Source of the DNA: Sporomusa acidovorans
GTDB taxonomy: Bacteria > Bacillota > Negativicutes > Sporomusales > Sporomusaceae
Strand: one strand, 5' to 3'
Length of the DNA stretch: 64,000 nt
NCBI RefSeq assembly: GCF_002257695.2
Contig: NZ_CP155571.1
Part shown: piece by piece, positions 8,971 to 16,822 of the stretch
Layout: every line of letters starts with the position of its first letter
Numbering within the stretch: position 1 is the first letter of the stretch
The notes under the pieces: generated by a model
Databases searched by the model: none
Told to the model about the DNA's origin: nothing
Seen by the model: the letters and a program-made list of their open reading frames with translations, nothing else
Made by a program: the position numbers and the translations under genes

Positions 8971-9375
8971 TCAGCAAAAACCACATTTCTTTTGAGCGGG
9001 ACTGGCGGTAAGTGGATTTACATCTCCCTCTTTGGGAACAATGCAGATAATAACTAGCTGCTCTTTATCCGAAGTGTTCCAGAAGGTGTGTTCACAGTTA
9101 CTGGGAACATGCATCCAATAACCGCTGGCAATGTCATACTCTGTGTCCCCGACCATAAATTTCCCTTCTCCACCGATGCAGAGAGCTTGGTGCTCCCAAG
9201 GATGCTGATTGGGCGGTGCCACGGAATAGGGCTCTAACTTAAAGCACCGCATTACATAGGTATCCCAAAATTGGCCCGGGCCGAAAATGATGCGCTTCTC
9301 AGCTCCTAAAATGAAGTCGGAGCAGTCGATTAGCGGTAAATCATCAATCTTGCCAACATACTTGACATTTTGCAT
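8971..9375 (-). CDS. Cupin domain protein (copy 2)
   Basis: A 134-residue paralogue of the cupin at 7841-8245, with the same HPWEHQALCIGG and IASGYWMHVPS motifs. One metal-region residue differs: HH in copy 1 is QH here, before PWEH, and IHHTFWN becomes CEHTFWN. AGGAGG lies 7 nt before the ATG. It has its own upstream region with an operator-like site at 9515-9538, so the two copies may share a regulator but differ in metal or substrate. Confidence 0.85.
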   Translation of the reverse strand: MQNVKYVGKIDDLPLIDCSDFILGAEKRIIFGPGQFWDTYVMRCFKLEPYSVAPPNQHPWEHQALCIGGEGKFMVGDTEYDIASGYWMHVPSNCEHTFWNTSDKEQLVIICIVPKEGDVNPLTASPAQKKCGFC

Positions 9376-9514
9376 TCATAAGCCTCCTAAAATTTTATTG
9401 GTAACTACATAAGGTAGCGGCTCCGTTCCTGCTAACATAAGTCTGACCTGCAAAACGCTCTTGCCTGTAACAGCCCATTATAATTTAATATATGATTTTA
9501 ATTCCTAATTTACA

Positions 9515-9538
9515 AGTAGGTACTTTTTAGTTACTGGA
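9515..9538 (-). promoter_or_regulatory. Operator-like site before cupin 2
   Basis: AGTAGGTAC(T)5AGTTACTGGA matches the layout of the tandem repeats at 8391-8434 (AGTA..CAC, T run, GT.ACTAGA). It is the third likely HxlR site. Confidence 0.45.
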
Positions 9539-9545
9539 TTCTTTG

Positions 9546-9879
9546 TTAGCCAACGTTGGTCCTTTGGTAGATCAGCAGCAAGATACCAAATTGGTAAAAA
9601 ACTGCTAAACAAGTATCCATATTACACTTTTTAGCCAATTCAAACATTAAAAGCTTATTTAGTTTTGATTTAGCCGTACTTAGTGTTTCACCAAGCAGAT
9701 CTTGTATCTTGCTAATTTGTCGCTGATACGTTTCAATCCATTATCCGGAGTGTTGTGTCTGATTTTATTTGCATAAATACCTGTGCAGCTACGACTGCAA
9801 AAAAATAATATCTTCCTTCTTTTTGCTGCCTGCGTACTTCTTTATCCGGCTTCTCGAATTCTACACCATAAATGACAAA
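9546..9879 (-). pseudogene. Decayed gene fragments, possibly HNH-endonuclease-like
   Basis: Two protein-like pieces read leftward: FVIYGVEFEKPDKEVRRQQK at about 9800-9879, then in another frame ISKIQDLLGETLSTAKSKLN continuing to FELAKKCNMDTC and a stop at 9546. The second piece recalls the N-terminus of some phage HNH nucleases (FELAKK...DTC), but the HNH core is absent. The stretch 9380-10015 otherwise holds no intact gene. Confidence 0.3.
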
Positions 9880-9898
9880 TTACTTTCATAAAACAAAA

Positions 9899-9944
9899 CC
9901 TCCACCTGAGATATAATATATTTCCATTACATCTCAGGTGGAGG
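9899..9944 (-). terminator. Hairpin, terminator-like on the minus strand
   Basis: CCTCCACCTGAGAT and ATCTCAGGTGGAGG form a perfect 14-bp stem with an 18-nt loop. The minus strand continues GGTTTTGTTTT. It could end the leftward DUF2442/HEPN/MNT transcript. Confidence 0.55.
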
Positions 9945-9954
9945 GAAGATTCAT

Positions 9955-9967
9955 TTGGTGGAGGCGA
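9955..9967 (+). repeat. Direct repeat, candidate left element boundary
   Basis: TTGGTGGAGGCGA occurs here and again at 21621-21633; CGGTGGAGGCGA occurs at 21505-21516. The copies bracket the recombinase-RadC-D5 element. GGTGGAGGCG also resembles the reverse complement of tmRNA 3' ends, a common integration target, but no tmRNA body is visible. Confidence 0.4.
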
Positions 9968-10015
9968 TCCGTAACCAGACAAATCCCATATCCTATTCCA
10001 CAATCTGGAATTCGG

Positions 10016-10266
10016 CTAATTCAGTTCCTTGCCCTTAGTCCAAAGTTCGTTCTCGCTCAAGTCAACATCATCATTCCAGCTAATTCCGAATCCTCCGCCG
10101 TCAACCTGCACGGCTTTGAAAAAGCCTCTATCGCGTAAAATGCCAAAGCGCTCGTTGTTCAATCTAGGCTTGGATCATACAACTTCGTTACTCCATTGTC
10201 AAACGTAACCCGCAGAACGTAATCATTGCAAGCCTGAACCTGTCTGACACGCGGCACCCTAGACAT
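10016..10266 (-). pseudogene. DUF2442 protein, frameshifted
   Basis: The first frame reads MSRVPRVRQVQACNDYVLRV then TFDNGVTKLYDPSLD and a stop. The following frame continues with NNERFGILRDRGFFKAVQVD and ends at 10016 (WTKGKELN). Together they make a complete DUF2442 domain (LRVTFDNG...FFKAVQVD...ISW...DL). A one-base shift near 10170 splits it. DUF2442 proteins often accompany toxin-antitoxin genes, consistent with the HEPN/MNT pair upstream. It could also be a sequencing error. Confidence 0.7.
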
Positions 10267-10299
10267 ATTTCCTGCATTCCTCTCGCCTTTCAAAATCTG

Positions 10300-10704
10300 T
10301 CAACCGATTTCATTTTCTGCATGTTTACGTAAGATTGCAAGCAAATCCCTGGCTTGTGTCAAAAGATCTTCAGCCATTTGCTCATTCATTTCCAAGAAAG
10401 CTTCGTAATCAGCCTTTTGTCTCCATTCAAACAGCCGATTGTACACCATACCCGCCTCTACAGGTAATGCACCCGTTTTTACAAAATCTCTATGCAAACT
10501 AGCCCTAACAGCGGAATGCTTTCCGTAACTTAACTGACGCAACGCAAGCAGCGCACTCATAGCGTAAAACGAGGCGTAGTACAACCTACTGACACAAGCC
10601 GACCATTGCCGATGCTCGAACAGAAGCGTCGCGCTTTCTTCTGCCTCGTGCGACTTGCCCAGCCAGTAACGCGCTAACTCTTTCACATTCCCTTCTGCGG
10701 TCAT
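10300..10704 (-). CDS. HEPN domain protein (UPF0332-like), probable toxin of an MNT/HEPN pair
   Basis: A 134-residue helical protein. The pattern SACVSRLYYASFYAMSALL followed by KHSAVRASLHRDFVKTG is typical of UPF0332/HEPN proteins. These act as RNases or as partners of minimal nucleotidyltransferases. The chosen ATG at 10704 overlaps the upstream stop (ATGA), which gives translational coupling; the frame is open further upstream but that part overlaps the nucleotidyltransferase gene. I infer a toxin-antitoxin pair. Confidence 0.8.
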   Translation of the reverse strand: MTAEGNVKELARYWLGKSHEAEESATLLFEHRQWSACVSRLYYASFYAMSALLALRQLSYGKHSAVRASLHRDFVKTGALPVEAGMVYNRLFEWRQKADYEAFLEMNEQMAEDLLTQARDLLAILRKHAENEIG

Positions 10705-11036
10705 ACGGCAATTCCCTCTCTGGCAATTGCCTGATGAAGTGGCAGCAACGACCAAACGGGAGATTCCCATTTTTCCTTTGGAACAACCACTACGCTAATG
10801 TTGGTATCATACTCCATGTTAACAAAGAAAGCTATATCAAATATAGAAGTTTCCTCTGAATAGGAAAGTGACTCTTCTGTAAGGATTAGTACATCCAGAT
10901 CAGACTCCTCGGTTGCCTCGCCACGAGCTACCGATCCAAAAACAACGACCTGTTCAACTGCCGTTTTCTCTTTTACACGTTTTTTTAGTTCAGCCAGTGC
11001 AACATGCTCATTGTCCTTAGCCTTCAGTAAATCCAT
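10701..11036 (-). CDS. Minimal nucleotidyltransferase (MNT), probable antitoxin
   Basis: A 111-residue protein with the polymerase-beta signature GSVARGEATEESDLDVLI: GS followed by the DxD metal-binding aspartates. MNT antitoxins neutralise HEPN toxins, in studied cases by AMPylating them. GGAG lies 5 nt before the ATG at 11036; the longer open frame to 11063 lacks a site. It is the first gene of the pair and overlaps the HEPN start by 4 nt. Confidence 0.82.
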   Translation of the reverse strand: MDLLKAKDNEHVALAELKKRVKEKTAVEQVVVFGSVARGEATEESDLDVLILTEESLSYSEETSIFDIAFFVNMEYDTNISVVVVPKEKWESPVWSLLPLHQAIAREGIAV

Positions 11037-11548
11037 AGTCACTCCACACACCCCCTGCGCCAACGCAATTGAATGGTTAACACTCTTTCATTTATATCTA
11101 TTATAACAAAACTCACTACTTTATCATACATTTTAGTCAACTATCATAAGCTGATTTCTTCCAACAGCGCCAATACCGTTTTTGAAATCATCCCATGCTC
11201 AACCACATCATCATTGTCGCCAAGCAGGCGATAGTAGATCGTCTCGCCTTGCACTGCGTACTGCAGCAAATAGTCTGCTCCATCTTCCATTTCAGCATCA
11301 ATCCATTCATCATCAGGAACACTGTCTACATCACCAAAATAGGTACGCGAATCCGTCCCGACAATCTCGCAATCCTGCTTGCTGACGTAGTGTGCTGACG
11401 GGTCGCCTACATTCACACGGTAGGCATCCTTTCTTTCACTCAACACGGCAAATTCCTGACCTACCTTGCTCGCATTGGTACTATGTCAAGAAAAAGTACA
11501 AATTAAAACGAGTGGTTAACCCCAGATTATTACATAAAATTGACTATT

Positions 11549-12448
11549 TTATGCACCTACTTTTGATTTTATAATGTACTCTTTTTCATATTGATTAGGT
11601 GATTTATATTCACAATGACTGTGAATACGTACAGTGTTGTAAAAAGTTTCTATATATTCAAATACAAGTTTATATGCTTGCTCATAATTCCTAATTCTAA
11701 AACGATTTAGCCATTCGCGTTTAATCAAGGAATGAAAGGATTCTATGCAGGCATTATCCCAGGGATAAGCCTTTTTTGAATAGCTTTTCCGCATTTTTTC
11801 GGTTGCTTCACGGTATTTGTCTGATACATATTGGCTACCTCTATCGCTATGAATAATCAGCGGTTTGCTCATATTTCTAGCGGTTTTGGCCTTGTTTATA
11901 GTATCAAGCACACAAGATACATCAAGAGTTTTACTAAGCGTCCATGCAATAATTTTACGGGCAAATAAATCAATAATGCTGGTAAGATATACAAAACCAT
12001 CGAAAGTCCAAATATAAGTAATATCTGTACACCAAACTGCGTTGGGCCTATCAGGATTAAACTTTTCATCAAGGATATTATTCAATTGGCTGCTGAAATC
12101 ACAGTCCTTTGTGGTAACTGTAAACGGCTTAACATACTGTGCTTTAATGCCCATTCCTTTCATATACTTTCCAACAGTTCGTTCGGAAATATTTATACCA
12201 TCGGCTAACAATTTTTGTGTGATTTTAGGTGCTCCATAATTTTGATGAGACTCATCATAGATAGATTGTATTTTGCTTTGTACCATCAATTTTCGCTTTT
12301 CTTGATCTGAAGGAAACCGTATTAACCAAGCTTTATAACCTGATCTTGAAACGCCTAAATAACGCAACATTCCGCTGACAGAAACACGGCGTTTCTCTTT
12401 TTTATCTTCTGCTTTATGTTTAACTTCAAGATAAATAGCTTCTGTCAT
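11549..12448 (-). CDS. IS3 family transposase OrfB (DDE integrase core)
   Basis: 299 residues. An N-terminal HTH_21-like region (SRSGYKAWL...QNYGAPKI) precedes an rve catalytic core with VWCTDITYI (first Asp), IHSDRGSQY (second Asp) and DNACIESFHSLIKRE (Glu). The triad is intact, so the transposase looks functional. The ATG overlaps the orfA stop by 4 nt (ATGA), suggesting coupled reinitiation rather than, or as well as, the -1 frameshift usual in the family. Confidence 0.92.
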   Translation of the reverse strand: MTEAIYLEVKHKAEDKKEKRRVSVSGMLRYLGVSRSGYKAWLIRFPSDQEKRKLMVQSKIQSIYDESHQNYGAPKITQKLLADGINISERTVGKYMKGMGIKAQYVKPFTVTTKDCDFSSQLNNILDEKFNPDRPNAVWCTDITYIWTFDGFVYLTSIIDLFARKIIAWTLSKTLDVSCVLDTINKAKTARNMSKPLIIHSDRGSQYVSDKYREATEKMRKSYSKKAYPWDNACIESFHSLIKREWLNRFRIRNYEQAYKLVFEYIETFYNTVRIHSHCEYKSPNQYEKEYIIKSKVGA

Positions 12449-12732
12449 TTTCCCAGAATGTTGATAGCTTTTTTTAGTACATCAAGAGCATCCTTTGCAT
12501 CACGAAGTTCTCTTCTAAGGCGGGCATTTTCTTTTTCAATATCGCTAGAATAATTGCCTGATCCGCGAGTCGGAACATCGCCGTTATTTTCTCTGGCGAT
12601 TTTAAGCCATTTTGTTAATGTGCTATATCCTATTCCTAAATTTGATGCACAACCCTTAACGCCAAGATCTGAATGGTCGTAATAATAACGGACGGCATCT
12701 TCTTTGAATTGTTGAGTCTGTTGCTTTGCCAT
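12445..12732 (-). CDS. IS3 family transposase OrfA (helix-turn-helix)
   Basis: 95 residues. The HTH (FKEDAVRYYYDHSDLGVKGC...IGYSTLTKWLK) is followed by a leucine-zipper-like helix (ENARLRRELRDAKDALDVLK). It binds the IS ends and assembles with OrfB. Confidence 0.9.
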   Translation of the reverse strand: MAKQQTQQFKEDAVRYYYDHSDLGVKGCASNLGIGYSTLTKWLKIARENNGDVPTRGSGNYSSDIEKENARLRRELRDAKDALDVLKKAINILGK

Positions 12733-12868
12733 TGTATGTTCCCCCTATATCATTTATTGTAATCCTTCTGGGGAACACCCTCAATTCAATTTGTTCTATT
12801 TATATTCTAGCACCACATACCAGAAATCTGCTGACGAGGCCCTGACAATACGGATGTGAATGCTTTGT

Positions 12869-13246
12869 TTAGTTTTCTCCATGGCTGACCACTCCCTTGC
12901 TCTCTTCCATTGGTACAATCCAGCTTGTAAGACTCAAAAACGGCCTTGGCATGATGACAACCACACCAAAATCGCTGCCAAGCAAAACCAGTACACTCAC
13001 AAATTCACCAGCCGAAGCAGGCAAAACGTCAACGTACTCTGGCAGTGCTGCTCGAATCTCATTAGGCAGGCTTTGTACATCTTTTTCCGACTCCATCACC
13101 AACACATAGCCGCCGTAGCCACTATCTACCGCTCTATCTTCACCGTATTCCGCATCCAGCACCGTTACAGCCTCCTTCACCACTGTAACAACTTCTTGCG
13201 GCAACTGGAGGCCAGTAACCTCTCTAACGTGTGCAATCTTAATCAT
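12869..13246 (-). CDS. Hypothetical protein
   Basis: A 125-residue protein with AGAGGT upstream of the ATG. It is mostly alternating hydrophobic and acidic segments (VTVVKEAVTVLDAEYGEDR, LVLLGSDFGVVVIMPRPF). No family was recognised and there is no signal peptide. It is the first gene of the pair whose second member is broken by the IS, and belongs to the mobile-element cargo. Confidence 0.65.
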   Translation of the reverse strand: MIKIAHVREVTGLQLPQEVVTVVKEAVTVLDAEYGEDRAVDSGYGGYVLVMESEKDVQSLPNEIRAALPEYVDVLPASAGEFVSVLVLLGSDFGVVVIMPRPFLSLTSWIVPMEESKGVVSHGEN

Positions 13247-13286
13247 TCGCTGTACCTCTTCTCAGATTTTTACGTTACATGCAGAA

Positions 13287-13321
13287 AAGACCTATCAGCT
13301 TTCACGTTGCTGATAGGTCTT
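13287..13321 (-). terminator. Terminator after the secreted-protein gene
   Basis: AAGACCTATCAGC and GCTGATAGGTCTT form a 13-bp stem followed on the minus strand by TTTTC. It lies 35 bp past the stop of 13356-13766. Confidence 0.8.
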
Positions 13322-13355
13322 GCTTACATTACTGCTATTTTTCACTACAAAACTG

Positions 13356-13766
13356 TCAACTCTGAGGCTGTAAAACAGCCTTGTTCGGTATGTACCTTTC
13401 CCCTTCTACCTGCACTCTAAAAACCTGCCACAACAAGGTACCATCCTCGCTAAAGATCAGGTACGCCCAGCCTTGGGCATTGCTGTACCCGCTCTGCCAG
13501 CGCACAATGTACTCGTTGGGCTTGTCCTCACTGGCACCCTCAATCGAGATTTTGTCTCGGGAGTCATCAATGCGGCTTCCATGCCTGGCCCACCCCGTAT
13601 GCTGTCCCCATACCTTGTTGCCCTCACGCAAAAGGGTCATAGAAAATCCGCTTCCTTGCTGTTCGTTTTTGTAAACCCACTCGCTGACAGCAGGCTCGGC
13701 AAATGCCGCTACGGATTGCAAAACAAGCAGAATGCCAATCAGTACTGCCATGCCTAATTTTCTCAT
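13356..13766 (-). CDS. Hypothetical secreted protein
   Basis: 136 residues, starting with a clear Sec signal peptide (MRKLGMAVLIGILLVLQSVA then AFA-EP as the likely cleavage point). The mature part of about 112 residues is Trp-rich and beta-like (GQHTGWARHGSRIDDSRD; IVRWQSGYSNAQGW). TAGGAG precedes the start. No family was recognised. It is followed by its own terminator. Confidence 0.7.
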   Translation of the reverse strand: MRKLGMAVLIGILLVLQSVAAFAEPAVSEWVYKNEQQGSGFSMTLLREGNKVWGQHTGWARHGSRIDDSRDKISIEGASEDKPNEYIVRWQSGYSNAQGWAYLIFSEDGTLLWQVFRVQVEGERYIPNKAVLQPQS

Positions 13767-13800
13767 GTCAACACGCTCCTAGGTTGTACTAAAATAGTCC

Positions 13801-13962
13801 TCAAAAGAACATTGTCAAAAACCAGCGGGCAATGAAGGCAAAGATTCCCGCCCCTATTGTGGCATTGATGGTACTGACGCCGTGATGAGTGATTCCATAG
13901 AGAAACCCTATGATCATCCCCCCGATAATCCACTTCAGTAATGACCTTCCAAATGAATGCAT
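13801..13962 (-). CDS. Small membrane protein
   Basis: A 53-codon frame with a good AAAGGAG about 10 nt before the ATG. It starts MHSFGRSLLKWIIGGMIIGF and contains two hydrophobic segments (about residues 10-25 and 37-53) joined by a polar turn (THHGVST). It probably spans the membrane twice. Function is unknown. It lies just upstream of the secreted-protein gene on the same strand. Confidence 0.6.
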   Translation of the reverse strand: MHSFGRSLLKWIIGGMIIGFLYGITHHGVSTINATIGAGIFAFIARWFLTMFF

Positions 13963-14179
13963 GATTTTCTCTCTCCTTTAGCTAAATAAGATACAAACGC
14001 TTGCTACGAAATCTCTCTTTGAATCTGCTGTTTACCCAACCTCCAATCCTAGCGCATTTCAATTTCCTCATGGTACAAAAATTCATTCACAAAGTCTGGC
14101 TAAATCCCTATTTCTGATCTATCTTCTTGAATACTATAGTCTGTAGACCAATAGTCTCCATCAATCATATAGTGTGAAT

Positions 14180-14401
14180 ATGATTGATAAAATTTTTGGA
14201 CAAATACTAAAGAAATTAAGAACGGAAAAAGGCTTGAGTCAGGAAGAGTTTGCCGCCAACGTCGGTCTGCACCGCACTTATATCAGCCAACTGGAACGGG
14301 GCCTCAAAAGTCCCTCCCTCGGGGTAATGGCCAAAATATCGAGCGAGCTTGGCATCACATTAGTCCAGTTGATGACCGAATTGGAGAAAAACCAGAACTA
14401 G
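14180..14401 (+). CDS. XRE family helix-turn-helix regulator
   Basis: A protein of about 73 residues that is a single Cro/CI-type HTH (LRTEKGLSQEEFAANVGLHR, TYISQLERGLKSPSL). The start may be the ATG at 14180 or a GTG at 14174; neither has a strong ribosome site, so the mRNA may be nearly leaderless. Its gene is bracketed by similar dyads (GAATACTATAGT at 14129, full palindrome at 14447), so it probably autoregulates. Confidence 0.85.
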   Translation: MIDKIFGQILKKLRTEKGLSQEEFAANVGLHRTYISQLERGLKSPSLGVMAKISSELGITLVQLMTELEKNQN

Positions 14402-14446
14402 CTTTTTTCGCGAGCATATGCAAAATATGACAATACGCTATCGATA

Positions 14447-14462
14447 GAATACTATAGTATTC
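14447..14462. promoter_or_regulatory. 16-bp perfect palindrome, probable XRE operator
   Basis: GAATACTATAGTATTC. Its left 12 bases recur at 14129-14140, upstream of the XRE gene. Sites on both sides of a small XRE gene suggest that its product binds them. Confidence 0.5.
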
Positions 14463-14470
14463 AAAAAGTG

Positions 14471-14629
14471 TCAATATGTCTGCCTGCTCCTTATGCCCTT
14501 AAACGCGTTTACCGTTCTGGTGACGCGTTTTTTCGTTTGTCTGGCAGTAACCTCAGCCAGATCTGAAAAAGTATCTACTCGCCTTTGTTTCGGCTTCCAG
14601 GCTATTCCCATCTCATTCCCTTGCTTCAC
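14471..14629 (-). CDS. Possible small basic protein
   Basis: A 52-codon GTG-started frame, MKQGNEMGIAWKPKQRRVDT, then a Lys/Arg-rich tail (QTKKRVTRTVNAFKG). It directly follows 14650-14847 in the recombinase operon and has a modest AAAGG site. A hairpin with a T tract on the plus strand (14501-14533, AAACGCG/CGCGTTT) lies inside it, so the frame may be accidental and the region a terminator for the XRE gene. Confidence 0.3.
   Translation of the reverse strand: MKQGNEMGIAWKPKQRRVDTFSDLAEVTARQTKKRVTRTVNAFKGIRSRQTY
14501..14533 (+). terminator. Terminator after the XRE gene
   Basis: AACGCG-TTTACC pairs with GGTGA-CGCGTT, followed by TTTTTTCG on the plus strand, 100 bp past the XRE stop. Confidence 0.55.
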
Positions 14630-14649
14630 GTCGCCTTTTTTCAAGCCGC

Positions 14650-14847
14650 CTATAGGTAATCGCCAATTAGAACATCCAATGCTTGCAGACAGTAAGGACG
14701 AACCGCTTGTGAAATTGCTTCGCCTAATGCCAGATTGTGCAAAGCTGCCTGAATTCTTACTTCCGTAGGCTCAATCCCCTGCATTTGCAAGGCTTCCCTG
14801 ACATCCTCGCGATCAAAACATACCAGCACCTGCAATTGCTTTTCCAT
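14650..14847 (-). CDS. Small protein downstream of the recombinase
   Basis: 65 residues with AGGGGG before the ATG, 10 nt after the recombinase stop. It is helical and acidic (CFDREDVREALQMQGIEP...HNLALGEAISQAV). No family was recognised. Its tight linkage to the serine recombinase suggests a role in the element's recombination or its control. Confidence 0.55.
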   Translation of the reverse strand: MEKQLQVLVCFDREDVREALQMQGIEPTEVRIQAALHNLALGEAISQAVRPYCLQALDVLIGDYL

Positions 14848-14857
14848 GCTTTTCCCC

Positions 14858-16447
14858 CTACGCCGCTTTCAACAGCAATCGCAGCAGTTGACTGCGGCTG
14901 ACTTCGGCTGAGAAATGATAGGCGTTCTCTTGCCTTTCCTGGCCGTACAAAAGGAAAAAGACCACTTCGACGTGGTCTTTGTAAACGATGACTTTCTCAA
15001 CATAGTTACCGATGAATTTCTTGACTTCGGGGATGTTCCGTTCGGTCACAAACCGCCGGAACATCCCGAACAAGCCTTTGAGGGCCTCTTCCGTAACCGG
15101 CGTTCTGGTGTGACGGGATTGAATGCTCAGCAGGGCGGCTTCCGTTTTGGCTTTTTCCGCTTCCAGCTCGCCCAGCTTATCAAGCAGGGCCATCCCATGT
15201 CCCTTGGCCACTGCTTGCACAATGTTTCCGATCTGCTTTTCCACTTCGCTGAGCAGGGATTGCAGACGGCCTGCTTCGCTTTCTTGGTCATTGTAGAGGC
15301 TGTCCTGATACTCGTTAAGCTTTTGTACCAGATAGGGAATGGCTTTGTCATTGAAAATCCGCCGTTCCAGTTCTTGCAGCACATACGCTTCGATGTACTC
15401 GCGGCGCAGTTCCTTGTTGTCACAGCCTTTTGTACGTTCCCGGTTGCCGCAGCGATAGGATACGTGCTTGGTTTTGTTCCTGCCGGAATACTTGACATTG
15501 CCCATCATGGCAGGACTGCGGCCTCTTTTCGTCAGGCATTCGCCGCACACGATGAGGCCGCTCAGCAGGTACACCTCTTTGGCCTTGTAGGCTCCCGGCT
15601 GACGTTTGTTGGTTTGCATCTTTTTCTGCGCCTGACTGAACGTCTCCGGGTCAATGATAGCAGGCATGCCGCCCTCCACGCGGATGATGTCGTCATCATT
15701 CTTGGCTTCGTGATTGTTGCGCCTGCCCTCGGCATCCTTAGACTTAGCCCGGTTGAACACATAGACGCCGCTGTACTTCTCATTGGCTAAGATGTCGTGA
15801 ATGCTGTTCTTGCCGAAGGGCTTGCCTTTTTTGGTCTTGTACCGTCTGGCGTTCAGTTCGTTGATGATTCTGTCATAGCCGCACCCATCGAGATACATCT
15901 GAAACATCAGCCGAACGGCCTGGGCTTCCTGTTCATTGATGACATACTGCTTCGTCTCCTTGTCCACATCGTACCCCAGCGGGGGCAGGCCACCCGTGTG
16001 CTTGCACTGGTAGGCGTTTTCCCGCATGCCCTTCATGACCTCACGGGCCAGGTTCCGGCTGTAGTACATAGCCATACCTTCCAGCACCGATTCCATCATG
16101 ATGCTTTCCGGCGAGTCGTCGAGGTTCTCCAGGACGCTCATGATGGCAACACCATTTTTCCTCAATCTCCGTTTGTAGTAGACATTGTCATACTTGTCGC
16201 GGCTAAAACGGTCTAGCTTGTGCACAATCAGAACCTCGAACAAGCCTTTTTCACTGTCTTCAATCATGCGCTGAAAGTCAGGCCGCCTGTCGGTCGTGGC
16301 CGATTTGGCCTTATCTTTGTACACATCCACAATTTGCAGGTTGTTGCGCCGGGCGTAGTCCTCGGCGGCCCGGATTTGGGCGTCAATGGATTCGTCACGC
16401 TGATTGTCGCTGGAAAACCGGGCGTAGATGACGGCTCTTCTAGGCAT
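14858..16447 (-). CDS. Large serine recombinase
   Basis: About 529 residues. The resolvase catalytic domain (residues 1-150) shows YARFSSDNQRDESIDAQ with nucleophile Ser12, and a conserved HKLDRFSRD. It is followed by a recombinase domain (PPLGYDVDKETKQYVINEQE) and a zinc-ribbon domain with CGECLTKRG and CGNRERTKGC, then a coiled coil of large serine integrases. The ATG at 16447 overlaps the previous stop and has GGTGAGG upstream. It is probably the integrase/excisionase of the 9.9-21.7 kb element. It is similar in style to, but clearly different from, the prophage recombinase at 62661. Confidence 0.92.
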   Translation of the reverse strand: MPRRAVIYARFSSDNQRDESIDAQIRAAEDYARRNNLQIVDVYKDKAKSATTDRRPDFQRMIEDSEKGLFEVLIVHKLDRFSRDKYDNVYYKRRLRKNGVAIMSVLENLDDSPESIMMESVLEGMAMYYSRNLAREVMKGMRENAYQCKHTGGLPPLGYDVDKETKQYVINEQEAQAVRLMFQMYLDGCGYDRIINELNARRYKTKKGKPFGKNSIHDILANEKYSGVYVFNRAKSKDAEGRRNNHEAKNDDDIIRVEGGMPAIIDPETFSQAQKKMQTNKRQPGAYKAKEVYLLSGLIVCGECLTKRGRSPAMMGNVKYSGRNKTKHVSYRCGNRERTKGCDNKELRREYIEAYVLQELERRIFNDKAIPYLVQKLNEYQDSLYNDQESEAGRLQSLLSEVEKQIGNIVQAVAKGHGMALLDKLGELEAEKAKTEAALLSIQSRHTRTPVTEEALKGLFGMFRRFVTERNIPEVKKFIGNYVEKVIVYKDHVEVVFFLLYGQERQENAYHFSAEVSRSQLLRLLLKAA

Positions 16448-16676
16448 TGGCCTCACCCGCTTTCGATTCTGCACCGGTTTTCGCTTTAGAGATTCTATCT
16501 AACAGGACGACTGCCGGATGATAGAAAGCCTCTCTGACGCTTTCATCCAGCGGCGTTTCCCTGATAACGGTAACGCTAAGCGGCTTGTAATAGCCACATT
16601 TCAAGCTGTCCCTGGACAAACTAGTCTTGTAGGTGGTCAAATGCTGTGATTTTGCGGAACATCTTGCGTTTGCCAT
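16440..16676 (-). CDS. Hypothetical protein of the recombinase operon
   Basis: 78 residues from an ATG with AAGGGGAG upstream; the open frame continues upstream but without a better start. It contains CSAKSQHLTTYKTSLSRDSL and FYHPAVVLLDRISKAK and is basic at both ends. No family is known to me. It overlaps the recombinase start by 8 nt, so it is likely translationally coupled and may regulate the recombinase. Confidence 0.55.
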   Translation of the reverse strand: MANARCSAKSQHLTTYKTSLSRDSLKCGYYKPLSVTVIRETPLDESVREAFYHPAVVLLDRISKAKTGAESKAGEANA

Positions 16677-16822
16677 GGTAACATCTCCCCTTTCCCGACT
16701 GCCCACGACTCTTTCAGAGAGTGGAAGTGCTGGTCGGCTGTTTGTTTTTTTGCCGCTTTTGCCAGACCAACTCCGCTTTGGAGCGGGTTGGCTGGCCTGC
16801 GGCTTTCTTGTCAACATACGCA

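Larger units (their letters stand above)
11484..12806 (-). mobile_element. IS3 family insertion sequence
   Basis: A unit of about 1.32 kb with orfA and orfB and imperfect terminal inverted repeats. The left end TGTCAAGAAAAAGTACAAATT and the right end (complement) share ACAAATT and a CCCCAGA..ATTAC block. CTA flanks both ends (11481-11483 and 12807-12809) and is a possible 3-bp target duplication. Exact ends are uncertain by a few bases. Confidence 0.85.
11144..12882 (-). pseudogene. Small gene split by an IS3 insertion
   Basis: The 5' part begins at the ATG at 12882 with GGGAG upstream (MEKTKQSIHIRIVRASSADF then WYVV) and runs into the IS end near 12809. The 3' part resumes left of the IS (TNASKVGQEFAVLSERKDAY) and continues to the stop at 11144. 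Joined, it would be about 130 residues, acidic, ending LALLEEISL. The YRV...YVSKQDCEIV segment recalls small proteins from mobile elements, but I recognise no family. Its start overlaps the end of the 12869-13246 gene by 14 nt, so the two formed an operon before the insertion. Confidence 0.7.

Noticed and set aside
9938..10138. 66-codon plus-strand frame
   Set aside because: It is antisense to the DUF2442 remnant and begins inside a hairpin.
12042..12239. Plus-strand frame inside the IS3 transposase
   Set aside because: It is antisense to an intact DDE transposase and has no start signals.
14915..16216. Long plus-strand open frames (291 and 139 codons)
   Set aside because: They are antisense to the serine recombinase, which has clear catalytic motifs, and show no domain sense.
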